A stretch of 64,000 nucleotides of DNA from CAXXFQ01 sp963674475 (GCA_963674475.2 CAXXFQ010000019.1:558001-622000); one strand, 5' to 3'. Positions 1-9,113 are shown, numbered from the stretch's first letter. The notes: a model not told the origin generated them from the sequence alone. Made by a program: numbers and translations.

Positions 1-1
1 C

Positions 2-199
2 ACCGGATCGACGCTTGCTTTTGCGCTATTGATTCTTCTTGGCAAGAGTGAATTAAAGGATGGAGAAAGGTATTTTGATTCCGTTTCCTTCATGAGAACT
101 CTTCCACGCCGGAGTGACGTTACCGTTAACTGGAAAATCGCTCTAAGGCCCTTCTCGAAACGCCCTGCTGAAAATAACAAAAATTTTGACGTTTTTTGA
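2..199 (+). CDS. Possible 3' end of a gene entering from the left
   Basis: An open frame runs from the window edge to a TGA at 197-199, about 65 codons. Its first part is hydrophobic (AFALLILLG) and is followed by a charged tail. I do not recognise a family. The frame is supported only by being open, in a moderately AT-rich stretch where chance open frames of this length occur, so this could be non-coding. Upstream sequence would settle it. Confidence 0.22.
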   Translation, partial: TGSTLAFALLILLGKSELKDGERYFDSVSFMRTLPRRSDVTVNWKIALRPFSKRPAENNKNFDVF

Positions 200-604
200 G
201 CGGGCGAATTTTTTTAGAGAGCACAAAATCTGGGGGTGCGATTCTTGCTTTTTTCAAACCGAGAAAAACGATTTGATTCGAGATGATTATTTTGATCGGA
301 CCGTTTTGCGTTTTTCGGGGAGCGGGGCGGGGCGATGAGAGAAAAACGAACTTCAGAAATCGCTTTTTGCCAGGTTTTAGATGGGTTGCCGCGAGTGAAC
401 CCGTTTGAGTGAAATCAATCAAACGCCGGACTCCAACGTCCGATAATGTTTCTTATGTTCGGTCGGAGACCCATTTTTTGCCTAGTTTTACAAGGTTTTG
501 GATTTGCGAGGACTGCTTCGTAAATCCACCCCGTCGGAAGTTAGAGGCAAGATTTCCCGCACGAATCTTCTGCGGCGCGAGGTTCATGAGGACGATCGGT
601 TGCG
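200..604. other. Intergenic stretch with no gene recognised
   Basis: Short open frames exist on both strands but none has a recognisable domain, a plausible ribosome binding site or coding-like composition. A minus-strand frame between 126 and 422 is Lys/Arg/Phe-rich and has no family features, so I treat it as noise. Confidence 0.5.
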
Positions 605-1309
605 TCATGGCTGGGCCCCGTTTGATTCGTTCGAAGCGGCTTGGTTTTTCTTTTGGGATTCCAAAAACCGTTCGGTCGCGAGATCGAGAAACGGTTCGAG
701 AAGACGGTTGATTTTGTCGTTTTCCTTCTCCGTTTCCGTTGGTTTAGGCGGGGGTGTTTCAGAAGGGGCCTGCGAGGGATTTTTCCCGGACGGGTCCTCC
801 CCTTCCAGCTTTTGATCGAAGTCGTCGAGATAGGTGCTTAATTTATTAGTTATTTCGTCGGGTAGTATTGGCTTCGCTTTTTGGATCGTCGAACAGAGTA
901 CGCGTCCGGCGCGGCTTTGGAGAACCATTTCGCGTCCCGAAACGGTCAGTGTGACAAGAAAAAAAGTCAGCAGCAAAGCCCAAAGAATCCCTTTGGCAAG
1001 GCCGAACATTGCGCCGATTTGACGGTCGAATTCCTTAAGGCGGACCCGATTGATGATTCCCGAGATAAGTCGAAAAGCGATCCAGATTGTCAATGCGGTG
1101 ACGAGGTACAGGACCAACATCGCCAGAAAGCGGTTCCAAGGTTCGTGTTCGCCAAACCAGTGGGCGATGGGGCGGCTGCCGTGGACTGCGATTCCGGCGC
1201 TGACAAAAATCGAGGCCAACGAGGCCACTTGCCAGGCCATTCCTTTCCAGAAGCCCAGGAGGGTCACGACCCCCAGAAGGATCAAAATCACGATGTCGTA
1301 AGGCTGCAT
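605..1309 (-). CDS. cvpA: CvpA-family inner-membrane protein
   Basis: 234 residues. Four hydrophobic helices are visible near residues 5-22, 28-46, 61-80 and 101-122, the topology of the CvpA (colicin V production) family. The N-terminal YDIVILILLG...GFWKG pattern is typical of that family. After about residue 160 there is a soluble Pro/Glu/Lys-rich tail, longer than in the E. coli protein. CvpA proteins are linked to envelope homeostasis; the exact activity is unknown. ATG start at 1309. No co-directional neighbour is close, so it is probably monocistronic. The family call is fairly secure; the role is not. Confidence 0.75.
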   Translation of the reverse strand: MQPYDIVILILLGVVTLLGFWKGMAWQVASLASIFVSAGIAVHGSRPIAHWFGEHEPWNRFLAMLVLYLVTALTIWIAFRLISGIINRVRLKEFDRQIGAMFGLAKGILWALLLTFFLVTLTVSGREMVLQSRAGRVLCSTIQKAKPILPDEITNKLSTYLDDFDQKLEGEDPSGKNPSQAPSETPPPKPTETEKENDKINRLLEPFLDLATERFLESQKKNQAASNESNGAQP

Positions 1310-1647
1310 GATTCGACCAAGCGTTTTTTGTGAGGGAGAAAGGGGACCGATGGTTAAGCGGAGGAAAAAGCGGGTGATTCCTCCGTGAAAGCGCCCAGTA
1401 TAGCGTTAGAGGGCAGTTTGCCGAATAGCAATCTTGCGGTGGTTGAGGAGGGGGGGTGGATAAAGGGAATTGGTGAAGAAAATCGGTCTTGGAGCAATCG
1501 CTTCTTTTCGAGTATCCTTTGATCCCATCTCATTAGGCAATAGTTTCTGGAACCGGCGGCGTCTTACCTGTACCGCTGACGGGCTCTGGTAAAGTCCATT
1601 GGGAAACCAAAAGTCCCACTGAGAAAAAAGGAAACGGATTAAACTCC
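1310..1647. other. Divergent intergenic region
   Basis: 338 bases between the divergent starts of the CvpA-like gene and the membrane hydrolase gene, presumably holding both promoters. I see no convincing -35/-10 pair, repeat or structured RNA. Confidence 0.4.
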
Positions 1648-2445
1648 ATGGCCGGATTCAAAGCACATATCACGACGAGTAGTTTGGTTGGAATCGGATA
1701 CGCCGTCGGGGCCCACGTGGGTTTTGGATTTCCGATATCCAGTTGCGTCCTGGCCGGAGGCCTTTGTTCCGTGGCCGGGATGCTGCCCGATCTGGATAGT
1801 GATTCGGGACGGCCGTTGCGTGAAAGTATGGCTTTTGCGGCCGCCGTGGTGCCGATGATGCTGATGCGTCGGTTTGAAGGACTGGGCCTCAACGCCGAGC
1901 AGATTGTGCTGGCGGGGGCAGGGCTCTATTTGCTGATTCGGTTTGGTTTTTCCGCCTTGCTGCAAAAATTTACCGTCCATCGGGGGATGTTTCACAGTTT
2001 GCCGGCGGCGATCATTGCCGGTGAGATAATTTTCCTTCTTTCGCCCGAGACCGATCTACGGCTGAGAATTTTTAAAGCGTCGGCCGTGGTGCTGGGGTAC
2101 GTTTCGCATTTGATTTTGGATGAGTTTGCCAGTATCGATGCCAGTCGCGGGATTCGGATCAAGAAATCGTTTGGGACGGCACTAAAGGTGTTCGGAAGCG
2201 GCTGGCTGGTCAACGGGTTTGTCTATGCGAACTTGCTTTTACTCGGTTTTTTGGTGGTCAACGAGCCGAGTTGGATGGAGCGATTTCGCGCGACACCTAT
2301 CGCCCAGTCGAAGGAAGCGGTCGAAGGTTCCGCTACGGGATCTGGCGAAGCTCCGGCCGCCTTCTCTGCCGAGAAAGAAAACCGGACCGATTTGCCCGAC
2401 GCGGTTGGCGCGTTGCGAGACCGGGTTGAGGGTCTCTTTCGATAA
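1648..2445 (+). CDS. YdjM-like (DUF457) membrane-bound metal-dependent hydrolase
   Basis: 265 residues with several membrane segments. The family pattern of polar motifs at the membrane face is present: PDLDSD near residue 50, HRGMFHS near 112-118 and SHLILDE near 152-158. These are the conserved His/Asp clusters of the YdjM/DUF457 family, annotated as inner-membrane metal-dependent hydrolases; the E. coli member is LexA-regulated and its substrate is unknown. The last ~60 residues form a polar tail outside the family core. ATG at 1648 lies about 10 bases after a weak GGA element. Stands alone, facing away from the CvpA-like gene. Confidence 0.7.
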   Translation: MAGFKAHITTSSLVGIGYAVGAHVGFGFPISSCVLAGGLCSVAGMLPDLDSDSGRPLRESMAFAAAVVPMMLMRRFEGLGLNAEQIVLAGAGLYLLIRFGFSALLQKFTVHRGMFHSLPAAIIAGEIIFLLSPETDLRLRIFKASAVVLGYVSHLILDEFASIDASRGIRIKKSFGTALKVFGSGWLVNGFVYANLLLLGFLVVNEPSWMERFRATPIAQSKEAVEGSATGSGEAPAAFSAEKENRTDLPDAVGALRDRVEGLFR

Positions 2446-2527
2446 GGGGCACGCAGAAAACGCTTTCCCGACCTAGCGGCGATAAAAGCCCGATATGGCG
2501 ACCAAAGTGGGGCAATAGTAGGTCGAC

Positions 2528-2995
2528 TTATTTGCTCCGTCGAGGTCGCGACAGTGTCTCGGTGTCCAGCAGCAGGGTGACCGGGCCGTCGTTAACCAGT
2601 TCGACTTTCATCTCCGTTTGAAAACATCCCTGCTGGACTTCGATCCCTTTGCGGGATATCTCTTCGCAGAAATATTCGTAAAGCGAGTTGGCTTTTTCCG
2701 GAGGGGCGGCGTCGGTGAAGCCGGGTCGGCGTCCTTTTCGGCAGTCGCCAAACAGGGTGAATTGACTCACGACAAGTATTTGACCATCGACCTGGTCGAT
2801 CGAGAGGTTCATTTTCCCTTCGTCGTCGTTGAAGATGCGCAAGCCCACGATCTTGTTGACCAGGAATTTGGCTTCGGTTTTGGTATCTTCATGGGCGACT
2901 CCGAGGAGGATGAGGTATCCTTGGGCGATTTTTCCATGAATTTTTCCGTCGACGGTTACTTGGGCGCGGCTGACGCGTTGGAGGATGGCTCGCAT
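2528..2995 (-). CDS. dtd: D-aminoacyl-tRNA deacylase Dtd
   Basis: 155 residues from the ATG at 2995, the normal length for this family. An in-frame upstream start would add a 32-residue Pro/Arg-rich extension absent from the family, so I reject it. The protein begins MRAILQRVSRAQV and carries the two signature motifs, SQFTLFGD in the middle and NDGPVTLLLDTET near the C-terminus, which form the cross-subunit active site of the homodimer. Dtd removes D-amino acids (and glycine mischarged on tRNA-Ala) from tRNA. It sits tail-to-tail with the preceding gene. Confidence 0.93.
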   Translation of the reverse strand: MRAILQRVSRAQVTVDGKIHGKIAQGYLILLGVAHEDTKTEAKFLVNKIVGLRIFNDDEGKMNLSIDQVDGQILVVSQFTLFGDCRKGRRPGFTDAAPPEKANSLYEYFCEEISRKGIEVQQGCFQTEMKVELVNDGPVTLLLDTETLSRPRRSK

Positions 2996-3255
2996 CGAAC
3001 TGGATTTTCTCCTCCCCCCTGCCCTTAGCGCAGGTGGCCTTGGTGTAGGCGGGAAATCATTTTTCAACGGGCTAACAGACTTTTCCGACAAACCCTGGAG
3101 GACTCGGGCGGATTGAACTATACTGAAGCCTTCTTGACGGGCGGTTTTGGCCGAAATGAGAAACGACCGAAACGCTCCATTTTAACAGGACCTTTTTCGA
3201 AAAACCATCGTCCCTTTTCGTCTCTTCTTAGACGCATAAAAAGTTAAGGTGACCC

Positions 3256-3888
3256 ATGAATGAAGATCAGTCGTCAACTTGGATCTATTTAGTTCGGCAC
3301 GGAGCCACCGATAATAATTTGGCTAATCCACCGCGGCTTCAGGGGTGGCGGACCGATCCGGCGCTTTCGGACGAAGGACGGCGGCAGGCGCGGAAGACGG
3401 GGCTTTTCTTGGCCGATTCGGGCCTCGACGTGGTCTTCAGTAGCCCCCTCGAACGGGCTCGCCAGACGGCCGAAGCGATTGCCTGGCCCCATGGTTTGGA
3501 AGTCAACCTTTTCGAACCGCTCACCGAGGTCGATGTCGGCGACTGGGAGGGTCATTCTTGGGTCGAAGTCGAAGCGAAGTGGCCCGAGGAGTATCGGGCG
3601 TTTGTCGAGGACCCGGGCGTGAATCCTTACGCCGGAGGGGAATCGTTCCAGATGGTCCAGGACCGGGTCTTTCCGGCCATGACCCAATTGGCTGAGGAAA
3701 ACGTCGGGCGTCGCCTTGCCGTGGTGGCCCACAATGTGGTGAACCGCTCGTTCCTCTCCTCGCTGCTTGGAAGTCCGCTGAAAAACTACCGCTTGGTGCC
3801 CCAGAGCAATTGCGGAGTGAACTTACTCCGATATAAGTCGGGCAAGTGGAAACTGATTACCACCAACGGGATGTTTCATCTCAAGTGA
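3256..3888 (+). CDS. Histidine phosphatase family protein (phosphoglycerate-mutase-like)
   Basis: 210 residues. The catalytic RHG motif is at residues 14-16 (YLVRHGATDNN), so His15 is the predicted phospho-acceptor. Arg67 in SSPLERARQTA, the acid Glu91 in LTEVDVGDWEGH and the second His159 in VVAHNVVNR complete the branch-1 histidine phosphatase active site. The usual SHG around the second His is AHN here, a conservative change. Members include cofactor-dependent phosphoglycerate mutases, alpha-ribazole phosphatases and broad-specificity phosphatases; sequence alone does not choose between them. ATG at 3256 follows an AAGGTG box with 6-7 bases spacing. Confidence 0.85.
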   Translation: MNEDQSSTWIYLVRHGATDNNLANPPRLQGWRTDPALSDEGRRQARKTGLFLADSGLDVVFSSPLERARQTAEAIAWPHGLEVNLFEPLTEVDVGDWEGHSWVEVEAKWPEEYRAFVEDPGVNPYAGGESFQMVQDRVFPAMTQLAEENVGRRLAVVAHNVVNRSFLSSLLGSPLKNYRLVPQSNCGVNLLRYKSGKWKLITTNGMFHLK

Positions 3889-3906
3889 TTTGCCAAGGGC
3901 GGTTAA

Positions 3907-3934
3907 CAGCCTGCTGAAAAACAGGCTGCCAGGG
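3907..3934 (+). repeat. Short palindromic repeat, copy 1
   Basis: Hairpin with 7-bp arms CAGCCTG/CAGGCTG around CTGAAAAA, followed by CCAGGG. It lies between convergent genes. The same 28-base element occurs in reverse orientation at 54033-54060, matching at 24 of 28 positions. It may also work as a terminator-like stem for the flanking genes. Confidence 0.6.
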
Positions 3935-3942
3935 AAAAGCGG

Positions 3943-4962
3943 TTAAGGTGTCCCCGATGTTTTTGAGGACACCTTTTGCTTTTTCTGGAGCGCGTCGATG
4001 TAGGTGTCGGTTTCGTCTTTGATTTCCAGATCGCCCGGTTGGTATTCGAAACAGGAAAAGTTGATCGGCGCGTCGAGCTTCACCTGGGTCAGTTGAATGG
4101 CGACCAACGTTTTCGTGTCGGTCGAGCTGATTTCGCTCGTAGGGGCAAGATTTCCGTTGCGTCGATATTCAATCCGGTACGGAAATAGATCTTGTTGTCC
4201 GAGCAGAACGACAACCGAATCGGGGAGATGATCGGGCAACGTCTGTTCGAGTTTTTCCGGACTCATCTTACGTACCGCGCCCGGCGACTTCCCGAGCAAT
4301 TCGGCCAGCTTTTCGAGCCGCCATTTTCCTTTTACTATCCACACGGGGGTTCCGGAGAGCGTTCCTGGTCCGGCCATTTGGCAGAGGAAGGCCCCTTGGA
4401 TTTCACGTAATAAGCGGGAGAGCCCCCCTGCCCCGAGCAGCCCGGTCGGGTTGGCCAGGTTTCGAGGATCGAACTGAGCCTTACGGGCGGACGCTTTTTC
4501 GCCGGGATTTTTGGCCGATTCCTCTGCCCTTCCCTCTTCAAGCACCTTGTCCGCTTGCACCAAGTCGATTCGCTCGAGTGATTCCAATTTTGCCAGATTC
4601 CGGTAGGTCCAAAGATAACGACTGTCGCAAACCTGGACAATTACCCCGGGTTTCGGGTCCATTGGAAAGGTTAGCTCAGTTCGGATGTACGGTATTGGGC
4701 CAACGCGGACCTCGCGGTAAATCCCCCGACCGGTCAGCTTTTGATTGAAGATGTCGATCCGACAGCCCAGTTCGGCGGCGATCGAGTGGCGATTTTCGAG
4801 CTGGCCGACCGCGTTTTCCAAAAGCCGGTTCGCGTCAAGTCTTTCCTGGGTGGATGCGGCAGATGGGCGGTCTGGAGGAGATGAAAGCCCTCGAGCCGGT
4901 GGTAATACCAATAGATTCGCTAAGGCCAGGAAGACTGTCAAGATAGGGGGAATTGACTTCAT
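3943..4962 (-). CDS. Secreted LolA-like protein of unknown function
   Basis: 339 residues from the ATG at 4962; an upstream GTG-type start would only prepend 12 residues before the signal peptide. The start chosen gives MKSIPPILTVFLALANLLVL, a good Sec signal peptide. The mature part has a DANRLLENAVGQLENRHSI helix, then beta-rich segments (GIYREVRVGPIPYIRTELTF, VQVCDSRYLWTYRNL), reminiscent of the LolA/LolB-like outer-membrane lipoprotein carrier fold seen in many planctomycete secreted proteins. This is a fold-level guess without a diagnostic motif. The C-terminus is Lys-rich. Confidence 0.55.
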   Translation of the reverse strand: MKSIPPILTVFLALANLLVLPPARGLSSPPDRPSAASTQERLDANRLLENAVGQLENRHSIAAELGCRIDIFNQKLTGRGIYREVRVGPIPYIRTELTFPMDPKPGVIVQVCDSRYLWTYRNLAKLESLERIDLVQADKVLEEGRAEESAKNPGEKASARKAQFDPRNLANPTGLLGAGGLSRLLREIQGAFLCQMAGPGTLSGTPVWIVKGKWRLEKLAELLGKSPGAVRKMSPEKLEQTLPDHLPDSVVVLLGQQDLFPYRIEYRRNGNLAPTSEISSTDTKTLVAIQLTQVKLDAPINFSCFEYQPGDLEIKDETDTYIDALQKKQKVSSKTSGTP

Positions 4963-5337
4963 TGTAACGGTTTTGCCGGATTTGCCAAAGAATCGCATTA
5001 TAAGAGGCCGACCATTAGAGCACGGGAATACCGTCGGAGTCTAAGGTCGATGAAGTTACGTCGGTAGAAAGAGAAGGCATCTTGCTCTTCTGCCGCCTAT
5101 TTCAGAAGACCATTGTACGACGGAAGCGGGTAAGCGGTCTATGTCAATTGCTCGAAATGAGCCGTTCTTATCTCCTTCGGAGTGGGGCCGGCTTGGGGCA
5201 AATGAGGCAAGTCGCGACGGTACCCCATTGGAAAAAGTTTTTGGTTAACCCGATTAAGGGAAAAGAGAATGCAAATCGATTACGGAAGAAACGATTCCGT
5301 CCTATTGAAGTTGCGTTCGGAAGTAGGGGGGACACCT
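4963..5337. other. Divergent intergenic region upstream of the envelope cluster
   Basis: 375 bases between divergent genes. It should contain the promoter for the secreted-protein cluster that starts at 5338, but I cannot single out a convincing sigma-70 promoter. No repeats seen. Confidence 0.4.
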
Positions 5338-6441
5338 ATGAAATACGGATTAATGTTCGTGTTGTCGGTAGCGGTTGTCGTCGCTGGTTGCGCCGGGCCG
5401 CTGAAGCAAAATCTTCCTCCGTCGCCGATGCTGATGCATCCGGGGCCGGGGGTCGACGGTCCTGGACCGGGGGTCATGCAGTATCAGCAGCCCGGTTGCG
5501 GTGCCGTCAGTCAAGTGTCACAGGTCGAGTTTTCCGGCCCTGAAGGGATGGCGATCCAATGGGACGTGGCTGCTCGAGGGCAGTTCGACTCGGATCCGCT
5601 GATTTGCCCGGGTCGTTACAACTTCGGCCAAGGGGCGATTTATCGTCTCAAGCTCTCGGGCATTCCGGGGCGAGAAGCCGTTCAGTTGTATCCGACGCTG
5701 GAAGTGGGGACCGCGATGCCGCGGACGGCCGCTTTCCTGTCGCACAACGCGGTTCCGGTTCAGTTCACCGAGGAAGACTTCGATCAGGTCATCGGAGGCA
5801 ACTTCGTGACGAAGGTGATTTACCTTCCCGATCCGGACTTCCAAGAGTTGGCGCTTGCCGGGGTTGAAACCTTGGTCAGTACCCGACTTGATCCGGGCGT
5901 CGACCCGATTGTCGAAGCGGACCGCCGCGGTTCGATCATGGCGATCGTTCGTCTGGGGAACAAAGACCTCGAAACGGCCTGCCAGCCGATGGTCCAAGGT
6001 GGTGTGGTTCCCGCTGTGGGAGCGCTTCCGATGGCCGCGGGAGCTGGTGCCGGAACGATTCCGTCGAGCTATGTCTCGGGAGTCACGGGGCCCCAGTATG
6101 GCATGGCCAGTTGTGGGACGCCGATCGGGCTGCCCGGACCGCCGCATGTGCCGCTTGGAGTGCCCGCCGGTTTGCGAAAGCACGTGATCAAGAATCATAC
6201 GCCCACTTGCATGCCGTGTCCGACTCGTGTGACTCGTCTCGACGTGGCTCAGCTTCCCGGAATTGGTTATCCGCGACCGGCCAATCACGCGATGATTTTG
6301 GAAGTGGCCAAGACACCGTTGGACTGCTTCGAGCAGCCGATGAACAAGGCGGTTCAGTGTCTCGGCCCGCAAGGGTGTGCCGTACCGGCCTGCCCGACCG
6401 ATTGCAACACGGGTGGTTGCTCGACGATCGAGTGCCCGTAA
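5338..6441 (+). CDS. Secreted lipoprotein with FVTKVIY-type domain, paralogue of the next gene
   Basis: 367 residues. I start at the ATG at 5338 because it directly follows a GGGGGA box and yields MKYGLMFVLSVAVVVAGCAG, a lipoprotein signal with lipobox VAGC. Residues about 50-230 hold a domain with YRLKLSGIPG, VQLYPTLEVG, FVTKVIYLPDP, and DPIVEADRRG followed by IMAIVRLGN. The neighbour at 6661-7491 carries the same blocks in the same order (YRLRVTQIPL, VEVYPTIELV, FVTRVIYVEDP, DPLATADSLG and AILRLGG), so the two are paralogues. The C-terminal ~70 residues are Cys-rich (CMPCPT, CFEQP, CPTDCNTGGC). Function unknown; an envelope structural role is inferred from the signal and neighbours. Confidence 0.7.
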   Translation: MKYGLMFVLSVAVVVAGCAGPLKQNLPPSPMLMHPGPGVDGPGPGVMQYQQPGCGAVSQVSQVEFSGPEGMAIQWDVAARGQFDSDPLICPGRYNFGQGAIYRLKLSGIPGREAVQLYPTLEVGTAMPRTAAFLSHNAVPVQFTEEDFDQVIGGNFVTKVIYLPDPDFQELALAGVETLVSTRLDPGVDPIVEADRRGSIMAIVRLGNKDLETACQPMVQGGVVPAVGALPMAAGAGAGTIPSSYVSGVTGPQYGMASCGTPIGLPGPPHVPLGVPAGLRKHVIKNHTPTCMPCPTRVTRLDVAQLPGIGYPRPANHAMILEVAKTPLDCFEQPMNKAVQCLGPQGCAVPACPTDCNTGGCSTIECP

Positions 6442-6460
6442 TCGCCGTGAGGCGTTTTTG

Positions 6461-6508
6461 GAAAAAGAAAAAGCCCGATCTTCACGAGGGAACGTTGGGA
6501 TCGGGCTT
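6461..6508 (-). terminator. Hairpin with T-run on the minus strand
   Basis: Perfect 10-bp arms (AAGCCCGATC at 6471-6480, GATCGGGCTT at 6499-6508) with an 18-base loop. An A/G-rich run precedes it on the + strand, so the U-tract belongs to minus-strand transcripts, although both flanking genes are on +. It may stop antisense transcription, or act as a 3' stabilising stem for the gene ending at 6441. Confidence 0.5.
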
Positions 6509-6660
6509 CAAGGAAACGACGGAAAAGATGTCCCTTTTACGTTTATTGATATCCGCAAAATAGTGGCCCATGTGATTCCGGGAAACCTCCGGAAAAGCCG
6601 GGCTCCCGTGGTGAGCCCTCGGGGTCACTACTAATGCGAAACTCAGTAAGGATTTGATTC

Positions 6661-7491
6661 GTGACAATGGTCAAGAAGCTCCGCTACCCGACAACACCCG
6701 ATTTTCCATGTTGGGTACGAGTCGTTGGCGCAATGGTGCTTGTGATCTTCGCGACGGTCGGGCGAGCTGCCGAAGCCCCGATTCCGTCTACGAGAGTTCA
6801 CTATCTGCACCAGGGCGCAATGCCACCGGGAGCGATTGGAAGTCTTCGACTCCAGCGGGGCGGACCATTGCACGGATATTTCCAGCCGGTCGAGATCAAG
6901 GCTCCCGAAGGAGCCTCGGTCTCCCTGGCAGCCGAAGGGACTTTTATTAAGGGAGAATCGACTCCCCGGACTGTCGGACTTCTAGTCGGGCAAGTCTATC
7001 GGCTTCGCGTGACGCAGATTCCTTTGGAGTCGGGCGTTGAAGTCTATCCGACGATCGAGCTGGTCGACCGACTTTTCGCTCCGAAGGGGCAAGAGCGTCG
7101 TTTTGCCATCCCGATCGATTTGACCGTCGAAGAGCTTCGTCTGGCGGCTGCCGGGAAGTTTGTGACGCGAGTCATTTACGTCGAAGATCCGAGTACCGCG
7201 CTGCCGACTGCGCAAGAGGGCGACGGCGTTCAATGGTTCGACGTTCAACCGGGAGGCGATCCGTTGGCAACGGCCGACAGTTTGGGGCGACCCGTGGCGA
7301 TCCTCCGTCTTGGCGGACGACTGCCGATTGGCGATCCGGCTGAAGAAGCCGGTTTTTGTTTCAACTACCCGCCTTTCCTTCAGTATCCTTGTAACGCCGA
7401 GCAGTTGGCCGCTCGTCCGAAGCGTCTGGCCCGCCGCCCAAGAAAAAATAATCCCGCTGGGTTTTGCGATGATCGCTTTCTCCTGCGATAG
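6661..7491 (+). CDS. Secreted protein, paralogue of the preceding lipoprotein
   Basis: 276 residues. A GTG at 6661 has a better-spaced AAGG box (6648-6651) than the ATG two codons later, so I start at GTG. The N-terminus has a long n-region then WVRVVGAMVLVIFATVGRAAEA, a Sec signal with an AxA-type cleavage site and no lipobox. The body shares ordered motifs with the protein at 5338-6441 (VYRLRVTQIP, VYPTIEL, FVTRVIYVEDP, DPLATADSLGRPVAILRLGG). It lacks the Cys-rich tail but ends in a basic stretch (RPKRLARRPRKNN). The next gene starts 16 bases downstream, which supports an operon. No family known to me. Confidence 0.7.
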   Translation: MTMVKKLRYPTTPDFPCWVRVVGAMVLVIFATVGRAAEAPIPSTRVHYLHQGAMPPGAIGSLRLQRGGPLHGYFQPVEIKAPEGASVSLAAEGTFIKGESTPRTVGLLVGQVYRLRVTQIPLESGVEVYPTIELVDRLFAPKGQERRFAIPIDLTVEELRLAAAGKFVTRVIYVEDPSTALPTAQEGDGVQWFDVQPGGDPLATADSLGRPVAILRLGGRLPIGDPAEEAGFCFNYPPFLQYPCNAEQLAARPKRLARRPRKNNPAGFCDDRFLLR

Positions 7492-7507
7492 TAATAAAGG
7501 TTGCGTC

Positions 7508-8731
7508 ATGACCGACCGTCTCTCGAATTCTTGTCAGCCCATGCCGAAGCAATCTTTCCGTCTGGCCCGATGGATACCGTTGGCGATCGGTTGTCTGATT
7601 CTCTGTTCGTGCAGCCATCTCAGACAGACGGCGATGGTTACCGAGACGTCTTCTGCGGTCGTTCAGCCTGCCGTGGCGCAAGAGGCGCTAAGCCCCTGCC
7701 CTGGCGGAACGCCGACGACTTGTCAGGTTGCTTATGTCGGTGGAGCGAGTGCCGAACCGGCCCCCCTGCCCTACACGGTAACCGGGCCTTATTGTCCTCC
7801 GGGAATCGCGAAGCCGTGGCCGGCCGAGGAATATTTGTGTGACGGTGGCGATCGTAACACCGGGGTCGAGGTCTCGCCCGAATGGCAGGTTCTCGGTTTG
7901 CAGACGGAAGACACCGTCGCTCATTTCGATACGGTCGGGGGGCAAACACTCGTCCAGCCGTCTAATCGAGTTTGCATTTACGCCCCTCGTTTCGGCGCGG
8001 TCCGAAAGGTGGTCGGCCTGGCGATGGAAGAGCAGCACACGGCCCTTGGTGGCGTGAAAAAACAAGAGCGGCTTGCCGGACATCGCGAGGTTCAAGAGGC
8101 GTTCGGCGCGAAGCAGAATCTTCAACCCGGTCGGAATATCGCCTCGTTGCCGCCGGTCGTCTATCGCGGAAAACAAGAGGACGGGGCCGTTTCAACGATG
8201 CAGCAACCGTATGAACAGGTCCAGGATCAGTTCCTGCCGTATGAAAACTTGAAAATCATCCGTGCCGGTTGCTTCGAGCAGAAGGAAAACGCCAAGTTGG
8301 CCCAAGGCGCGGCCGCCGCGATCGCCTGGTCGCAGATCGAAGAGATTCAAATCATCCTCGACGGCCAATCCGCCTCGGAGGAGGTCTCGACGACCGTTCC
8401 GACGGCCGTCTACACGGTCAAAGAAGGCCCGGCCTGTCCGAAATTGCAGTTGGTCAAGGTAGCTTCGACTCCGTTTGCCAAACCGGGCGAAATCGTCGAT
8501 TTTACGCTTCGTTTCGACAATGTCGGAAATCAGCCGATCGGCAATGTTGTCTTGCTCGACAATCTGACCGGACGCCTGGAGTATCTTCCCGAGAGCAGCC
8601 AGTGTAGTTTGTCCGCGACGTTTTCGACCGAGCCGAACGAAGCCGGGTCGGAGGTCCTTCGTTGGGAGTTGGACGAACCGGTTGAAGTGGGTGAAGGGGG
8701 CGTCATTCGCTTCCACTGCAAGGTTCGCTAG
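7508..8731 (+). CDS. DUF11-domain lipoprotein
   Basis: 407 residues from the ATG at 7508, which has an AAAGG box 8 bases upstream; a longer frame overlaps the previous gene. The signal (WIPLAIGCLILCSCSH) ends in an LCSC lipobox. The middle (residues ~150-300) contains a block from RVCIYAPRFGAVRKVVG to QEAFGAK that I do not recognise. Residues ~315-407 form a DUF11 domain (PGEIVDFTLRFDNVGNQPI, VVLLDNLTGRLEYLP, GGVIRFHCKVR), the Ig-like repeat also found in chlamydial OmcB and in many planctomycete surface proteins. With its two neighbours it probably builds or coats the cell envelope; that is inference. Confidence 0.72.
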   Translation: MTDRLSNSCQPMPKQSFRLARWIPLAIGCLILCSCSHLRQTAMVTETSSAVVQPAVAQEALSPCPGGTPTTCQVAYVGGASAEPAPLPYTVTGPYCPPGIAKPWPAEEYLCDGGDRNTGVEVSPEWQVLGLQTEDTVAHFDTVGGQTLVQPSNRVCIYAPRFGAVRKVVGLAMEEQHTALGGVKKQERLAGHREVQEAFGAKQNLQPGRNIASLPPVVYRGKQEDGAVSTMQQPYEQVQDQFLPYENLKIIRAGCFEQKENAKLAQGAAAAIAWSQIEEIQIILDGQSASEEVSTTVPTAVYTVKEGPACPKLQLVKVASTPFAKPGEIVDFTLRFDNVGNQPIGNVVLLDNLTGRLEYLPESSQCSLSATFSTEPNEAGSEVLRWELDEPVEVGEGGVIRFHCKVR

Positions 8732-9113
8732 CCATTCGGTCGCCAGACTTTGATGTTGACCTTTTAGTGAAGTATTTTTCGGTTAAAAAGCTACGCAGTT
8801 TTCCCAGCCTTTCTCCTTTAGTGCCTAGCTTTCGGGGGATTTGAGTCGATTTGCTTCGGGGAAAACAGGAAGTTGATCTTCCGCTCGACTCGAAGCCTCG
8901 CTACAATCTCCCCCCACTGGATGTTTATTGGGCTTTGAATCGACAAAGTAGGTAGCCGACCAAATGGGAGGCGGCCCGTGTGGCAAATTGTCAGATGGGC
9001 CATTACTTGACGAAATTAAATACCAATTATTCTCGATTCTGGATTTTCGTCCTGAATCGCCTTTGGCATGGGAGCAATCGGCCGTCGGGCCGTTCAAAAA
9101 GGAGTTCGTCATT
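8732..9113. other. Intergenic region
   Basis: 382 bases before the LysM gene. It contains AAGGAG at 9099-9104 as the ribosome binding site for 9114. No convincing promoter, terminator or repeat was found, so read-through from the upstream cluster is possible. Confidence 0.4.

Noticed and set aside
126..422. 98-codon minus-strand open frame
   Set aside because: No domain, low-complexity basic composition, no ribosome binding site.
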